A stretch of DNA of 64,000 nucleotides from Sanguibacter sp. HDW7 (GTDB lineage Bacteria; Actinomycetota; Actinomycetes; Actinomycetales; Cellulomonadaceae), in the NCBI RefSeq assembly GCF_011300875.1, contig NZ_CP049862.1, forward strand, positions 3,038,001 through 3,102,000. Direction: 5' to 3'. Below are positions 27,038 through 36,757 of this stretch, one piece after another (positions within the stretch are counted from its first letter, which is position 1; the number at the start of each line of letters is the position of its first letter). The translations under genes and the position numbers were made by a program. Under the pieces are notes generated by a model, which was given only the letters and a program-made list of their open reading frames with translations, did no database searches and had not been told where the DNA came from.

Positions 27038-27588
27038 GCGTCACCCTCCGTCCGCGGGGACGTGCCGGAGGCACCGGGCGCTGGGGCGTCGGGCGCGGCC
27101 GTCACGATCTCCGCCGTCTCCTCGTCGTCGTGGATCGTCTCGTCGCGGGTCTCGGCAGCGTCCTCGTCGAGGGTCTCGCCCGAGTCCTCCGAGTCGGAGT
27201 CGTGGTAGGCCGGCGCGTTCGTGGCGGCCTTGCGGGCGACGCGTCGGTCCTCGAGGTCGTCCTGCACCTCGTCGTGACCGTGGAGCTGCCACGAGCGGTA
27301 CGCCATCGACATGACGAAGCCGACCATGCCCAGCGCGATGACGATCGCCGTGAGGACCATGGCCTGCGGCAGCGGGTCGCTCATCTCCGACGGGTCTGCC
27401 GAGCCGATGATCGGCGCCTTGCCGGGCCGCCCCGACGCGACCATGAAGAGCAGGTTCACGCCGTTGCCGAGCATCAGCACGCCGAGCATGACGCGCGACA
27501 GCGAACGCTCGAGCAGCAGGTACACGCCCGCCGCGACGAGCACGCCGATGACGACGACGAGGGCGAGCGAGGGGGTCGTGTCGATCAT
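27034..27588 (-). CDS. mrpC: Mrp antiporter subunit C
   Basis: A 184-residue NuoK-like subunit. Three membrane segments (VVVIGVLVAAGVYLLLERS, MLGVLMLGNGVNLLFMVAS, AMVLTAIVIALGMVGFVMSM) with the glutamate and the GNGVNL motif of MnhC occupy the first 105 residues. The remaining 80 residues form a very acidic Glu/Asp/Thr-rich tail, longer than in classical MnhC and probably cytoplasmic. The ATG at 27588 overlaps the mrpA stop by 4 bp. Confidence 0.93.
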   Translation of the reverse strand: MIDTTPSLALVVVIGVLVAAGVYLLLERSLSRVMLGVLMLGNGVNLLFMVASGRPGKAPIIGSADPSEMSDPLPQAMVLTAIVIALGMVGFVMSMAYRSWQLHGHDEVQDDLEDRRVARKAATNAPAYHDSDSEDSGETLDEDAAETRDETIHDDEETAEIVTAAPDAPAPGASGTSPRTEGDA

Positions 27589-30500
27589 CGGTCGCCTCCG
27601 TCGGTCGTCACGGGCCGGATCCCCGCGGCGTCGAGCGCGGCGCGGGCCGCACGCGCGTCGGCGACGACGGCAGCCGCGCCGTACGTGCCGTCCGCGTCGC
27701 GCGGGGTCGTGTCGGCCTGACGGTCGATCTCCGCACCGAGCGAGCGCAGGATGTCGAGGACGAGCCCGATGACGACGAGGAACACGCCGATGTCGAAGAA
27801 CAGGGACGTCACGAGCTTGACGTGCCCGAGCAGCGGCAGGTCGGCCTGGACGATGAAGCTCTGCAGGGGCTCCCCGCCGAACAGCACGGGGACGAGACCG
27901 ACGCCCACGGAGAGGAAGAGTCCCGTGCCGAGCAGGAGGCCCGGGTGGATGGGAGCGGCCTCGCCAAGCTCGTAGCGGCCCGCCGCGAGGTACCTGATGA
28001 TGATCGCGATACCCGTGACGAGCCCGGCCGCGAAGCCGCCGCCGGGCGCGTTGTGCCCCGAGAACAGCAGGAACACGGCGAAGACGATCATCGAGTGGAA
28101 GAGCAGGCGCGTCGCGACCTCGAAGACGACCGAGCGCCGCTGGGGCGCAACCGTGCGCCCGCCGCGGAGCCACACACCCGCGCGGGCGGCGCGCTCGAGG
28201 AGCGCGGACGGCGCGGTGCCGCGCAGCTGCGGAACCGTCGGCAGCTGCCCGATGGCCTCGTCGACCTGCTGCGGCGCAAGCGCCCCGACGAGGCTCGACG
28301 CGGTCGGCGCACGGAGGATCTCGCCGCTGCGGCGACGCAGGAAGACCAGGCTCGCGACGCCCGTCGCGGCGACGAGCAGCACCGAGATCTCGCCCATGGT
28401 GTCCCAGGCGCGCGTGTCGACGAGGACGACGTTGACGATGTTCTTCCCGCCGCCGTAGACGTAGACCTCCTCGGGGAAGTCGACCGACACGGGCTCGTGG
28501 ATGCGCGCGCCCGGCACGGTGAGCGCGAGCGCCGCGACGGTCACACCGACGGCCGCGCCGAGCACGAGCCGGATCCAGCGCGAGCCGGCGAGCGGCCGGT
28601 CGGAGAAGTACGCGGGCAGGCGCCGCAGGACGAGGACGAAGACGACGAGCGTGATCGTCTCGACGAGCACCTGCGTGAGAGCGAGGTCCGGAGCGCCGTG
28701 AAGCATGAAGAGCACCGCGGTGCCGTAGCCCGTGACGCCGACGAGCAGGACGGCCTTGAGCCGCCTGCGCGCACGGGCCGCGAGGAGCGCGGCGACCGCG
28801 ACGACGCCCGCGACGAGCACCTGCGGGGCCCCCGACGCGAGCACGATGCGCTCGGGCCACGACCCTGCGGCGAGGAGGACGCCGCCGACGGCGAGGACGA
28901 GCGTTCCGAGGATGATGCCGAGGTAGAGGGGCAGCGAACCACGCTGCGTCACGGCGGTGACGTCGGCCGCCAGGTCGTCGAGGCGGCGCATGAGGCGGCG
29001 GTAGACGCGCTCGGCCTCGGGCACGTGCGGGACGCGCGCCTGCGCGGCCTCGACGCGTTCCCGCACGAGGAACAGCACGACACCGACGGCGACGACCGCG
29101 AGCGTGAGCCACAAGGCTGGCCCGAACCCGCCCCACATGGTGAGGTGTCCCGGGTCGCCCGTCGGGTAGAGCGCGGCGTGCGGCGCGAGCAGCTGCTCAC
29201 CGAGGTGCGGCACGAGGGCCGCGCCGAGGCCGAGGACGGAGAGCGCGAACGGCGGCCACACGAGCAGCCGCGGCTGGGCGTGGATCTGTGCCGGGTCGAT
29301 CTGCGCGACGTCGACCTCGGGCGCGGGCTCCTCCCCCGCACGCACGGGTCGCGTGGGAGGCGTCGGGCACTGCGGCTTCGACGCGAACGCGCCCCACCAG
29401 AACCGCAGGCCGTACGCGAACGTCAGCATCGAGCCGACGACGACCGCGCCGAGGACGACCGCGGACACCCACGGCTCCGTGCCGGGCACGCCGTCGTGGA
29501 CGAGCGACTCGAGCGCCGCCTCCTTCGCGACGTAGCCGGCGAGCGGCGGCAGGCCGATCATCGAAGCGATCGCGAGGCCGCCCGCGACGGCCGTGAGCGG
29601 GAGCTTCCTGCCGACACCCGTGAGCCTGCGCAGGTCTCGCGTGCCGGTCGCCGCGTCGACGACGCCCGTGACGAGGAACAGCGCGGCCTTGAACATCGCG
29701 TGCGCGCCGATCATCGCGAGACCCGCGAGCGCCGCGGCACGCGAGCCGAGGCCGACGAGCAGGATGATGAGCCCCAGCTGGGAGACGGTCCCGAACGCGA
29801 GGACGAGCTTGAGGTCGTTCTGGCGCAACGCCCGGTACCCGCCGAGCACGAGCGTCCCTGCGCCGAGGACGAGGACGACGACGCGCCACGCGTCGAGGTC
29901 CGAGAAGCCCGGCGCGAGGCGCGCGACGAGGTAGACGCCGGCCTTGACCATCGCTGCGGCGTGGAGATACGCCGAGACGGGCGTCGGGGCGGCCATGGCG
30001 CCCGGGAGCCAGAAGTGGAACGGCAGCAGCGCCGACTTCGTCACCGCGCCGACGAGCATGAGGACGACCGCGACCGTCACCGCCGTGCCCGCCGGCGGCG
30101 CCGCAAGGATCTCCGAGAGCAGGTAGGTGCCCGCGGTCTCGCCGAGGACGACGATGCCACCGAGCATCGCGAGCCCGCCGAACGTCGTCACGACGATCGC
30201 CTGCATCGCGGCACGACGCGAGGACTTGCGGTCCGCGTAGTGGCCGATGAGCAGGTAGGAGAAGACCGTCGTCAGCTCCCAGAACACGAAGAGCAGCAGC
30301 ATGTCGTCGGCCGTGACCAGCCCGACCATCGCGCCCGCGAACGCCGTGAGCACCGCCGCGAACCGGCCCATGCCCTGCGCGTTCGACGAGAAGTACGCCG
30401 AGCAGTACACGAGGACGATCGCGCCGACGCCGCCCGAGATGAGCAGGAGGAACCACGAGAGGGTGTCCATGCGGAACGCGAGGTCGAGGCCGAGCGCGTC

Positions 30501-30683
30501 GATCCACGGCGTGACGCTCACCGGGTGCTCGCCCCGCATGACGCGGTCCGTCCACGACAGCGCGTAGACGGCCGCGGAGGCCGGCGCGAGCGCGAGGACG
30601 AGGAAGGCCTTCCGGCCGAGGCGCGCGACGAGCGCGGGCGCAGCAAGCGCCATCGCGAGGTGGGCGATGAGCAGCTGCGGCAC
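27585..30683 (-). CDS. mrpA: Mrp antiporter subunit A with fused subunit B domain
   Basis: A 1032-residue NuoL-like subunit. The N-terminal proton-translocating part shows Glu136 (LFVFWELTTVFSYLLIGHY) and Lys216 (VGAVTKSALLPFHFWLPG). A middle region has the MbhD/E-type helices. The C-terminal about 170 residues (LLFHSMIVFAVFLLFSGHN, APGGGFAAGLVTGIAI) form an MnhB domain, so the operon has no separate mrpB. This fusion is common in actinobacteria. The GTG at 30683 heads the six-gene operon A(B)-C-D-E-F-G, giving a complete antiporter for Na+ and alkali resistance. A TAAACT-like -10 lies about 90 nt upstream. Confidence 0.95.
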   Translation of the reverse strand: MPQLLIAHLAMALAAPALVARLGRKAFLVLALAPASAAVYALSWTDRVMRGEHPVSVTPWIDALGLDLAFRMDTLSWFLLLISGGVGAIVLVYCSAYFSSNAQGMGRFAAVLTAFAGAMVGLVTADDMLLLFVFWELTTVFSYLLIGHYADRKSSRRAAMQAIVVTTFGGLAMLGGIVVLGETAGTYLLSEILAAPPAGTAVTVAVVLMLVGAVTKSALLPFHFWLPGAMAAPTPVSAYLHAAAMVKAGVYLVARLAPGFSDLDAWRVVVLVLGAGTLVLGGYRALRQNDLKLVLAFGTVSQLGLIILLVGLGSRAAALAGLAMIGAHAMFKAALFLVTGVVDAATGTRDLRRLTGVGRKLPLTAVAGGLAIASMIGLPPLAGYVAKEAALESLVHDGVPGTEPWVSAVVLGAVVVGSMLTFAYGLRFWWGAFASKPQCPTPPTRPVRAGEEPAPEVDVAQIDPAQIHAQPRLLVWPPFALSVLGLGAALVPHLGEQLLAPHAALYPTGDPGHLTMWGGFGPALWLTLAVVAVGVVLFLVRERVEAAQARVPHVPEAERVYRRLMRRLDDLAADVTAVTQRGSLPLYLGIILGTLVLAVGGVLLAAGSWPERIVLASGAPQVLVAGVVAVAALLAARARRRLKAVLLVGVTGYGTAVLFMLHGAPDLALTQVLVETITLVVFVLVLRRLPAYFSDRPLAGSRWIRLVLGAAVGVTVAALALTVPGARIHEPVSVDFPEEVYVYGGGKNIVNVVLVDTRAWDTMGEISVLLVAATGVASLVFLRRRSGEILRAPTASSLVGALAPQQVDEAIGQLPTVPQLRGTAPSALLERAARAGVWLRGGRTVAPQRRSVVFEVATRLLFHSMIVFAVFLLFSGHNAPGGGFAAGLVTGIAIIIRYLAAGRYELGEAAPIHPGLLLGTGLFLSVGVGLVPVLFGGEPLQSFIVQADLPLLGHVKLVTSLFFDIGVFLVVIGLVLDILRSLGAEIDRQADTTPRDADGTYGAAAVVADARAARAALDAAGIRPVTTDGGDR

Positions 30684-30880
30684 GTCCGTGTCCGTCCTTC
30701 AGGGGGCGGGGAGGCGGTCGGCACCCCGGGGCGCGACACGGGGCCGCCCTGGCCGAGGAACTGGGCCAAGTTTACCAACCGCTGACCGCTGCCCGACCCT
30801 CCTCGGCTGTGGCGATGGCCATGTTCGCGCCGCATCAGGAGCACAGGCCCGACATCCCGGACCGCCTGGGCGAGAGCGAT

Positions 30881-30969
30881 CTCACACCGCCGCGGGATCC
30901 GCCGTGCGGGAAAGGTTGCCTCGGCGCAACAGACCCGGACCCCGCACCGAAACATCGCCTCCCTAGCGT
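30881..30969 (+). promoter_or_regulatory. narK promoter: upstream element, GlnR-type box and -10
   Basis: CTCACACCGC (30881-30890)-N13-GTGCGG (30904-30909)-N5 precedes a four-part GlnR-type box (30915-30952): GTTGC-N6-GCAAC-N6-GGACC-N6-CGAAA. After 11 nt comes TAGCGT (30964-30969) as -10. The nirB promoter has every element at exactly the same spacing. GlnR control of narK and nir genes is established in actinobacteria; the upstream element is a candidate NnaR site. Confidence 0.8.
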
Positions 30970-31007
30970 CGGAGCACCAGATGCCCACGTCGACCGCGGA
31001 GGCCCCG

Positions 31008-32381
31008 ATGACCCACGAGCAGCTGACGACCGCACCACCCGTAGCCGCGCCCGCCGGCGTCCCGCTCGGCGCCGGCGTCACCCGTCGCCCCGGCCGACGC
31101 CTCGACGGCTGGGACCCCGAGAACACCGCGCAGTGGCGTGCCGTCGGGCGCACGATCGCCCGCCGCAACCTCGTCGCCTCCGTCTGCGCGGAGTTCCTCG
31201 GCTTCGTCGTCTGGGCCCTGTGGAGCGTCGTCGTGCCCCTGCTGCCCGCCGCGGGCTTCGACCTCACGGTCGACCAGATGTTCTGGCTCATCGCCGTGCC
31301 GAGCCTCGTCGGCGCGACCCTGCGCATCCCCTACACGTTCGCCGTGCCCGTGCTCGGCGGGCAGCGCTGGACGATCATCTCCGCCCTCCTGCTGCTCGTG
31401 CCGCTCGTCGCGCTCGCGCTCGTCGTGCAGGACCCGACGACGCCGTTCGGCGTGCTCGTCGCCGTCGCGGCCCTCGCAGGCGTCGGCGGGGGCAACTTCG
31501 CGAGCTCGATGGCGAACATCTCGTTCTTCTACCCCGAGGCCGCCAAGGGCCGGGCGCTCGGCCTCAATGCCGCGGGCGGCAACCTCGGGACGGCCGCCGT
31601 GCAGCTCGTCGTGCCGCTCGTCGTCGTCACGGCGGCGGGCGTGCGGCTCGAGCGCGCGGCACTGCTCGTCGTCCCGCTCGTCCTCGGCGCCGTCGTGCTC
31701 GCGTGGCGCTCGATGGACAACCTCACGGGCGCGCGCTCCGACGTGCGCGCCTACGCGGTCGCCGCGACGCGCCGCCACACGTGGCTCGTCTCGGCCGTGT
31801 ACCTCGGCACGTTCGGCTCGTTCATCGGGTTCTCGAGCGTCTTCCCGACGCTCCTCAAGGCCACGTTCCCCGAGGTCAGCGTGTCGGTCGCGTTCCTCGG
31901 CGCGCTCGTCGGCGCTGTCGCGCGGCCGCTCGGCGGCTCGCTCGCGGACCGCGTCGGCGGCGCACGCGTCACGCTCGTCGCTTTCGGCGCCATGGCGACG
32001 GCCGTCGTCGGCGCGATCCTCGCACTGCGCGCCGGGTCGTTCGTCGGGTTCGTCGGCAGCTTCCTCGTCCTGTTCGTCGCGACCGGCGCGGGCAACGGCT
32101 CCGTCTACCGCATGATCCCTGCGGTCTTCCGCCACGGCGCGACCGACGACGCCGACCGCGCCCACCGGGCGCGGGTCGCGGCCGGCTGCCTCGGCATCGC
32201 CGGAGCGGTCGGCGCGTTCGGCGGCTTCCTCGTGCCGCGCGGCTTCGCGGCGTCGACCGCCGCGACGGGCGGGATCGAGGCCGCACTGTGGGCCGTCGTC
32301 GGCGTCTACGCGCTGCTCGCGACGCTCACGTGGGCCGTGTACGCGCGGCCCGGCTCCGCCCTCGGCGCGGCGGGCGTCTGA
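31008..32381 (+). CDS. narK: Nitrate/nitrite MFS transporter
   Basis: A 457-residue major facilitator permease of the NNP family with 12 predicted helices, moving nitrate in or nitrite out. Visible features are the NNP-type Gly-rich segment ALAGVGGGNFASSMANISFFYP (helix 5) and GAGNGSVYRMIPAVF (helix 11). I chose ATG 31008: it has GGAGG 5 nt upstream and lies about 38 nt after the -10, as nirB does. The upstream ATG 30981 would leave almost no leader. The gene is followed with no gap by the nitrate reductase, so transport and reduction are co-expressed. Confidence 0.93.
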   Translation: MTHEQLTTAPPVAAPAGVPLGAGVTRRPGRRLDGWDPENTAQWRAVGRTIARRNLVASVCAEFLGFVVWALWSVVVPLLPAAGFDLTVDQMFWLIAVPSLVGATLRIPYTFAVPVLGGQRWTIISALLLLVPLVALALVVQDPTTPFGVLVAVAALAGVGGGNFASSMANISFFYPEAAKGRALGLNAAGGNLGTAAVQLVVPLVVVTAAGVRLERAALLVVPLVLGAVVLAWRSMDNLTGARSDVRAYAVAATRRHTWLVSAVYLGTFGSFIGFSSVFPTLLKATFPEVSVSVAFLGALVGAVARPLGGSLADRVGGARVTLVAFGAMATAVVGAILALRAGSFVGFVGSFLVLFVATGAGNGSVYRMIPAVFRHGATDDADRAHRARVAAGCLGIAGAVGAFGGFLVPRGFAASTAATGGIEAALWAVVGVYALLATLTWAVYARPGSALGAAGV

Positions 32382-35300
32382 GTGACGGCGCCGCCGACGG
32401 CTCCCGGGGGCCCGCCCGCGAGCGCCGCGGTCCGCGCGGACCTCGCGCGCGGGGCCCCGGGTGACGCGCACGGGCCGGCCACCCGCACGCCCGGCACGGC
32501 GGCGGTGCGGACGGTGTGCGGCTACTGCGGTGTCGGCTGCGGGATCGTCCTCGACGTCACGACGCACGACGACGGCTCGTGCACCGCGACCGCGTCGCGC
32601 GGCGACGCCGAGCACCCCGCCAACCGGGGCCGGCTGTGCACGAAGGGCGCGACGACCGTCGACCTCCTCGCCGCGGGCGGACGCGCGAGCACCGCGCTCG
32701 TGCGCACCGAGCGCGACGCCGAGCTCGTGCCCGCGCCGCTCGACGCGACGATCGACCTCGTCGCGGGCCGGCTCGCGCGGATCGTCGCCGAGCACGGACC
32801 CGACGCGGTCGCGCTCTACGTCTCGGGACAGATGAGCATCGAGGCCCAGTACCTCGCGAACAAGCTCGCGAAGGCGGCGCTGCGCACCCGCTGGATCGAG
32901 TCGAACTCGCGCCTGTGCATGGCGAGCGCGGGCACCGGCTACAAGCTCTCGCTCGGCGCCGACGGCCCGCCCGGCTCGTACGACGACCTCGACGAGGCCG
33001 ACCTCTTCGTCGTCGTCGGCGCGAACATGGCCGACTGCCACCCCATCCTCTTCCTGCGGATGCTCGACCGCGTGCGCGCGGGCGCGCGGCTCGTCGTCGT
33101 CGACCCCCGCCGCACCGCGACCGCCGCGAAGGCCGACGTCCACCTGCAGGTGCGGCCCGGCACGGACATCGCGCTGCTCGACGGACTCGCGCACCTCGTC
33201 GCCGCGGCCGGCGGCGTCGACGAGGCGTTCGTCGCCGAGCACACCGAGGGCTGGGACGAGCTCCGCCCGATGCTCGCCGACTACCCGCCCGAGGAGGTCG
33301 AGCGGATCACGGGCGTGCCCGCGGCGCAGCTGCGGGAGGTCGCCGACCTCATCGTCGCGGCGGGCGGCCGCTGGGTGTCGTGCTGGACGATGGGCCTCAA
33401 CCAGTCCGTCCACGGCACATGGTCGACGAACGCGCTCGTCAACCTCCACCTCCTCACTGGTGCGATCTGCCGGCCGGGCGCGGGCCCCTTCTCCCTCACG
33501 GGGCAGCCCAACGCGATGGGCGGGCGCGAGATGGGCTACATGGGGCCGGGCCTCCCGGGGCAGCGGTCCGCGCTCGTCGCGGAGGACCGTGCGTTCGTCG
33601 AGGACGTGTGGGGGCTCGCGCCCGGGACGCTCCGCGCGGAGTCGTCGGGCCGCGGCACCGTCGAGATGTTCGAGCGCCTCGCGACGGGCGACATCCGGGC
33701 CGTGTGGATCATCTGCACGAACCCCGTCGCGTCGATGGGCAACCGCGACACGGTCCTGCGGGGGCTCGCGGCCGCGGAGCTCGTCGTCGTCCAGGACGCG
33801 TTCGCGGACACGGACACGACGCGCCACGCGGACGTCGTCCTGCCCGCCGCGACGTGGGCGGAGTCCGACGGCGTCCTGGTGAGCTCGGAGCGCAACGTCA
33901 CCCTCGCGCGCGCGGCCGTGCCCGCGCCGGGCGACGCGCTGCCCGACTGGCTGCTCGTCGCGCGCGTCGCACGCGCGCTGGGGCACGACGGCTTCGACCA
34001 CGCGTCCGCCGAGGAGGTCTTCGAGGAGATCCGGCAGTTCTCCAACCCGGCGACGGGCTACGACCTGCGCGGGCTCTCGCACGCGCGCCTGCGCGAGGGC
34101 CCCGTCCAGTGGCCCGCGGCGCCCGACGGCCCGCGCCGCAACCCCGTGCGCTACCTCAACGACGGCGTCCACTCCCCCGCCCTCGTCCACGCGGACGGCA
34201 CGCGACCGCGGCTGCGCTTCCCGACGGCGTCGGGCCGCGCGCGCCTGTGGGCGCGGCCGCACGTCCCGGCCGCGGAGCTGCCCGACGACGACTTCCCGTT
34301 CGTCCTCACGACGGGCCGCGTGCAGCACCAGTGGCACACGATGACGAAGACCGGCAAGGTCGCGAAGCTCAACCGGCTCGCGCCCGCACCGTTCTGCGAG
34401 ATCCACCCGGAGGATGCCGCACGGCTCGGCGTGCGCGCGGGCGACCAGGTCGAGGTCGTCTCGCGGCGCGGCCGGGCCGTGCTGCCCGCGACGGTGACGG
34501 ACCGTGTGCCGCCGGGGTGCGTGTTCGCGCCGATCCACTGGAACGACCTCGCGGGGCCGGACCTCGCGATCAACGCCGTGACGAACGACGCCGTCGACCC
34601 GCTGTCGTTCCAGCCGGAGCTCAAGGTGTGCGCGGTCGCGCTCACGATCGTCGCGGCACCGGTCGCGGCGCCTCCGTCGGCGCCGTCGGTGCCCGACGCG
34701 CTCGTCGGGATCGGGGCTGCGCTCGGGCTCGGCGAGCTCACCGCGCCGCCCACGCTCGACGACGACGGCCGCCGCTACCTGGCAGGCTTCCTCGCGGGCC
34801 TCGGAACCGACGCCGCGACCCCCGGCACGCCCGTCCTCCCGCCGTCGGCACCCCTCACCCCCGAGCAGGCCGTCTGGGTCGACGGCATGCTCGCGGGCGT
34901 CTTCTCGCGCGCCGCCGACGCGCGGCCCGCGACGCGCACGACGCTCGTCCTGTGGTCCTCCCAGACGGGCACCGCAGAAGACCTCGCGGGCCGCGTCGCC
35001 GCGCACCTCACCGCGCAGGGCCGCACGCCGCTCGTCCGCGGCACCGGCACGACGAGCCCCGCCGACCTGCCGCGCGACGCCGACCTCGTCGTCGTGACGA
35101 GCACGTTCGGCGACGGCGAGGCACCCGACGACGGCGTCGACTTCTGGGAGGCCCTCGTCGACCCGGCCGCGCGACGCCTCGACGGGACGCGCTTCGCGGT
35201 GCTCGCGCTCGGCGACGCGTCCTTCGAGCGGTTCTGCGGGCACGGCCGGCGCCTCGACCACCGGCTCGCCGAGCTCGGCGCGCACCGTCTCGTCGCACGC

Positions 35301-36674
35301 GCCGACACGGAGGCCGGGGACGACGAGCGCGTCGAGGAGTGGCTCGTAGGGCTCACGGCCGCGCTCGCGTCCGGGGGTGCGGGCGCGGCCGGCGGCTCGG
35401 CGGACGGCGGCCCGGCCGACGGGTCCGTGCCTGACGTCTCCTCGCCTGACGGTTCCGCGCCCGGCGTCGCCGCCGGGGAGCCGTCGGGCACGGACGCGTC
35501 GGGCACCGCCTCCGCGACCTCGCGCGAGCCCGCCGCCCCCGACGGGCCGCCCGTCGCGACCCGTCGCGCACCGGGCCTCGCCGAGCTCGTCGAGGCCCGC
35601 CTGCTCTCGGGCCCGGGCAGCGCGAAGGAGGTGCGGCACGTCGTCCTCGACGTGTCCGGCTCCGAGCGCGAGGTGACGTACCGCGCGGGTGACGCGCTCG
35701 CCGTCCACCCGACGAACGCGGCGGCGCTCGTCGCGGAGTGGTTCGACGTCACGGGCTGGGACCCGGCCGCGACGGTGACGCTGGGCGGAACCGACGTCGT
35801 CCTCGGCGACGCGCTCACGCGGTCCGTGGACCTCACGCGCACGACGTCGGACCTGCTCGCGCTCGTCGCCGAGCGCTCGGGCGACGCCGGGCTGGCGCGC
35901 CTGCTGCGCCGCGACAACCGCGCCGACCTCGCGCGGTGGACGTGGTGCCGACAGCCCGTCGACGTCCTCGCGGAGCTCGCCCCGCACCTGCCCGCGGCCG
36001 ACGTCCTCGCGACCCTGCGGCCGCTCGCGCCCCGCCAGTACTCGATCTCGTCGACGCCACTCGTGCGGCCCGACCGGATCGAGCTGACGATGTCTGTCGT
36101 GCGCTACACGTCGCCCGCGGGCGCGGCGCGCGGCGGCCTGTGCTCGACGTTCCTCGCCGACGCCCAGCCCGGCACGCGCGTCCCCGTGCACGTCCAGCCG
36201 ACCTCGCACTTCCGGCCGCCCGCGCCCGACGCGCGGGCGATCATGGTGGGTCCCGGCACGGGCGTCGCGCCGTTCCTCGGTTTCCTCGACGAGCGCCGGG
36301 CCGCGGGGCACACGGGCGCGAGCTGGCTGTTCTTCGGCGAGCAGCACGAGGCGACCGACTTCTACCACGCCGACCGGCTGCGGCAGATGCTCGCCGACGG
36401 CACGCTCGCACGCCTCGACACGGCGTTCTCGCGCGACCAGCGCGCGAAGGTCTACGTGCAGGACCGCATGCGCGAGCACGGCGCCCGCCTGTGGTCGTGG
36501 CTCGAGGACGGCGCGTCGTTCCTCGTGTGCGGCGACGCAGGGCGCATGGCGCGCGACGTCGACGCGACGCTGTGCGAGATCGTCGCGACCCACGGGCGCA
36601 TGTCGCCCGACGACGCCGCCGCGTACATCCGCCGCCTCACGGCCGCGCGACGTTACGTGCGCGACGTCTACTGA
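32382..36674 (+). CDS. Assimilatory nitrate reductase fused to a diflavin (CysJ-like) reductase
   Basis: A 1430-residue cytoplasmic fusion that should reduce nitrate to nitrite with NAD(P)H by itself. The N-terminal molybdopterin oxidoreductase has a [4Fe-4S] site Cys46, Cys49, Cys53, Cys86 (CGYCGVGCG, CTKG) and the Mo-bis-MGD domains with NSRLCMASAGTGY, ending near 790. The flavodoxin-like FMN domain (about 850-1000) has SSQTGTAEDLA. A Ser/Pro/Ala linker follows. The FAD domain has RQYSISSTPL (about 1217) and GGLCSTFLA, and the NAD(P) domain has MVGPGTGVAPFLGF (about 1287) and FLVCGDAGRMARDVD. The GTG start directly abuts the narK stop. No separate reductase subunit is nearby, consistent with self-sufficiency. 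Confidence 0.93.
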   Translation: MTAPPTAPGGPPASAAVRADLARGAPGDAHGPATRTPGTAAVRTVCGYCGVGCGIVLDVTTHDDGSCTATASRGDAEHPANRGRLCTKGATTVDLLAAGGRASTALVRTERDAELVPAPLDATIDLVAGRLARIVAEHGPDAVALYVSGQMSIEAQYLANKLAKAALRTRWIESNSRLCMASAGTGYKLSLGADGPPGSYDDLDEADLFVVVGANMADCHPILFLRMLDRVRAGARLVVVDPRRTATAAKADVHLQVRPGTDIALLDGLAHLVAAAGGVDEAFVAEHTEGWDELRPMLADYPPEEVERITGVPAAQLREVADLIVAAGGRWVSCWTMGLNQSVHGTWSTNALVNLHLLTGAICRPGAGPFSLTGQPNAMGGREMGYMGPGLPGQRSALVAEDRAFVEDVWGLAPGTLRAESSGRGTVEMFERLATGDIRAVWIICTNPVASMGNRDTVLRGLAAAELVVVQDAFADTDTTRHADVVLPAATWAESDGVLVSSERNVTLARAAVPAPGDALPDWLLVARVARALGHDGFDHASAEEVFEEIRQFSNPATGYDLRGLSHARLREGPVQWPAAPDGPRRNPVRYLNDGVHSPALVHADGTRPRLRFPTASGRARLWARPHVPAAELPDDDFPFVLTTGRVQHQWHTMTKTGKVAKLNRLAPAPFCEIHPEDAARLGVRAGDQVEVVSRRGRAVLPATVTDRVPPGCVFAPIHWNDLAGPDLAINAVTNDAVDPLSFQPELKVCAVALTIVAAPVAAPPSAPSVPDALVGIGAALGLGELTAPPTLDDDGRRYLAGFLAGLGTDAATPGTPVLPPSAPLTPEQAVWVDGMLAGVFSRAADARPATRTTLVLWSSQTGTAEDLAGRVAAHLTAQGRTPLVRGTGTTSPADLPRDADLVVVTSTFGDGEAPDDGVDFWEALVDPAARRLDGTRFAVLALGDASFERFCGHGRRLDHRLAELGAHRLVARADTEAGDDERVEEWLVGLTAALASGGAGAAGGSADGGPADGSVPDVSSPDGSAPGVAAGEPSGTDASGTASATSREPAAPDGPPVATRRAPGLAELVEARLLSGPGSAKEVRHVVLDVSGSEREVTYRAGDALAVHPTNAAALVAEWFDVTGWDPAATVTLGGTDVVLGDALTRSVDLTRTTSDLLALVAERSGDAGLARLLRRDNRADLARWTWCRQPVDVLAELAPHLPAADVLATLRPLAPRQYSISSTPLVRPDRIELTMSVVRYTSPAGAARGGLCSTFLADAQPGTRVPVHVQPTSHFRPPAPDARAIMVGPGTGVAPFLGFLDERRAAGHTGASWLFFGEQHEATDFYHADRLRQMLADGTLARLDTAFSRDQRAKVYVQDRMREHGARLWSWLEDGASFLVCGDAGRMARDVDATLCEIVATHGRMSPDDAAAYIRRLTAARRYVRDVY

Positions 36675-36676
36675 GC

Positions 36677-36720
36677 AGCGCCCGCCGGGTCCCTGGGGCT
36701 CAGCCGACCCGGTGGGCGCT
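36677..36720. terminator. Terminator hairpin after the nitrate reductase
   Basis: 15-nt arms (AGCGCCCGCCGGGTC and its partner, one G-U pair) with a 14-nt loop, two bases after the reductase stop. It lies between this gene and the convergent fic gene and may serve both. Confidence 0.82.
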
Positions 36721-36757
36721 CCCTGCGTCGCTCCCTGTCAGCGGGCCGGCCGCTGGC

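Noticed and set aside
30981-31007. ATG 30981 as the narK start
   Set aside because: It would leave only about 6 nt after the predicted transcription start; ATG 31008 has GGAGG and the same promoter-to-start distance as nirB.
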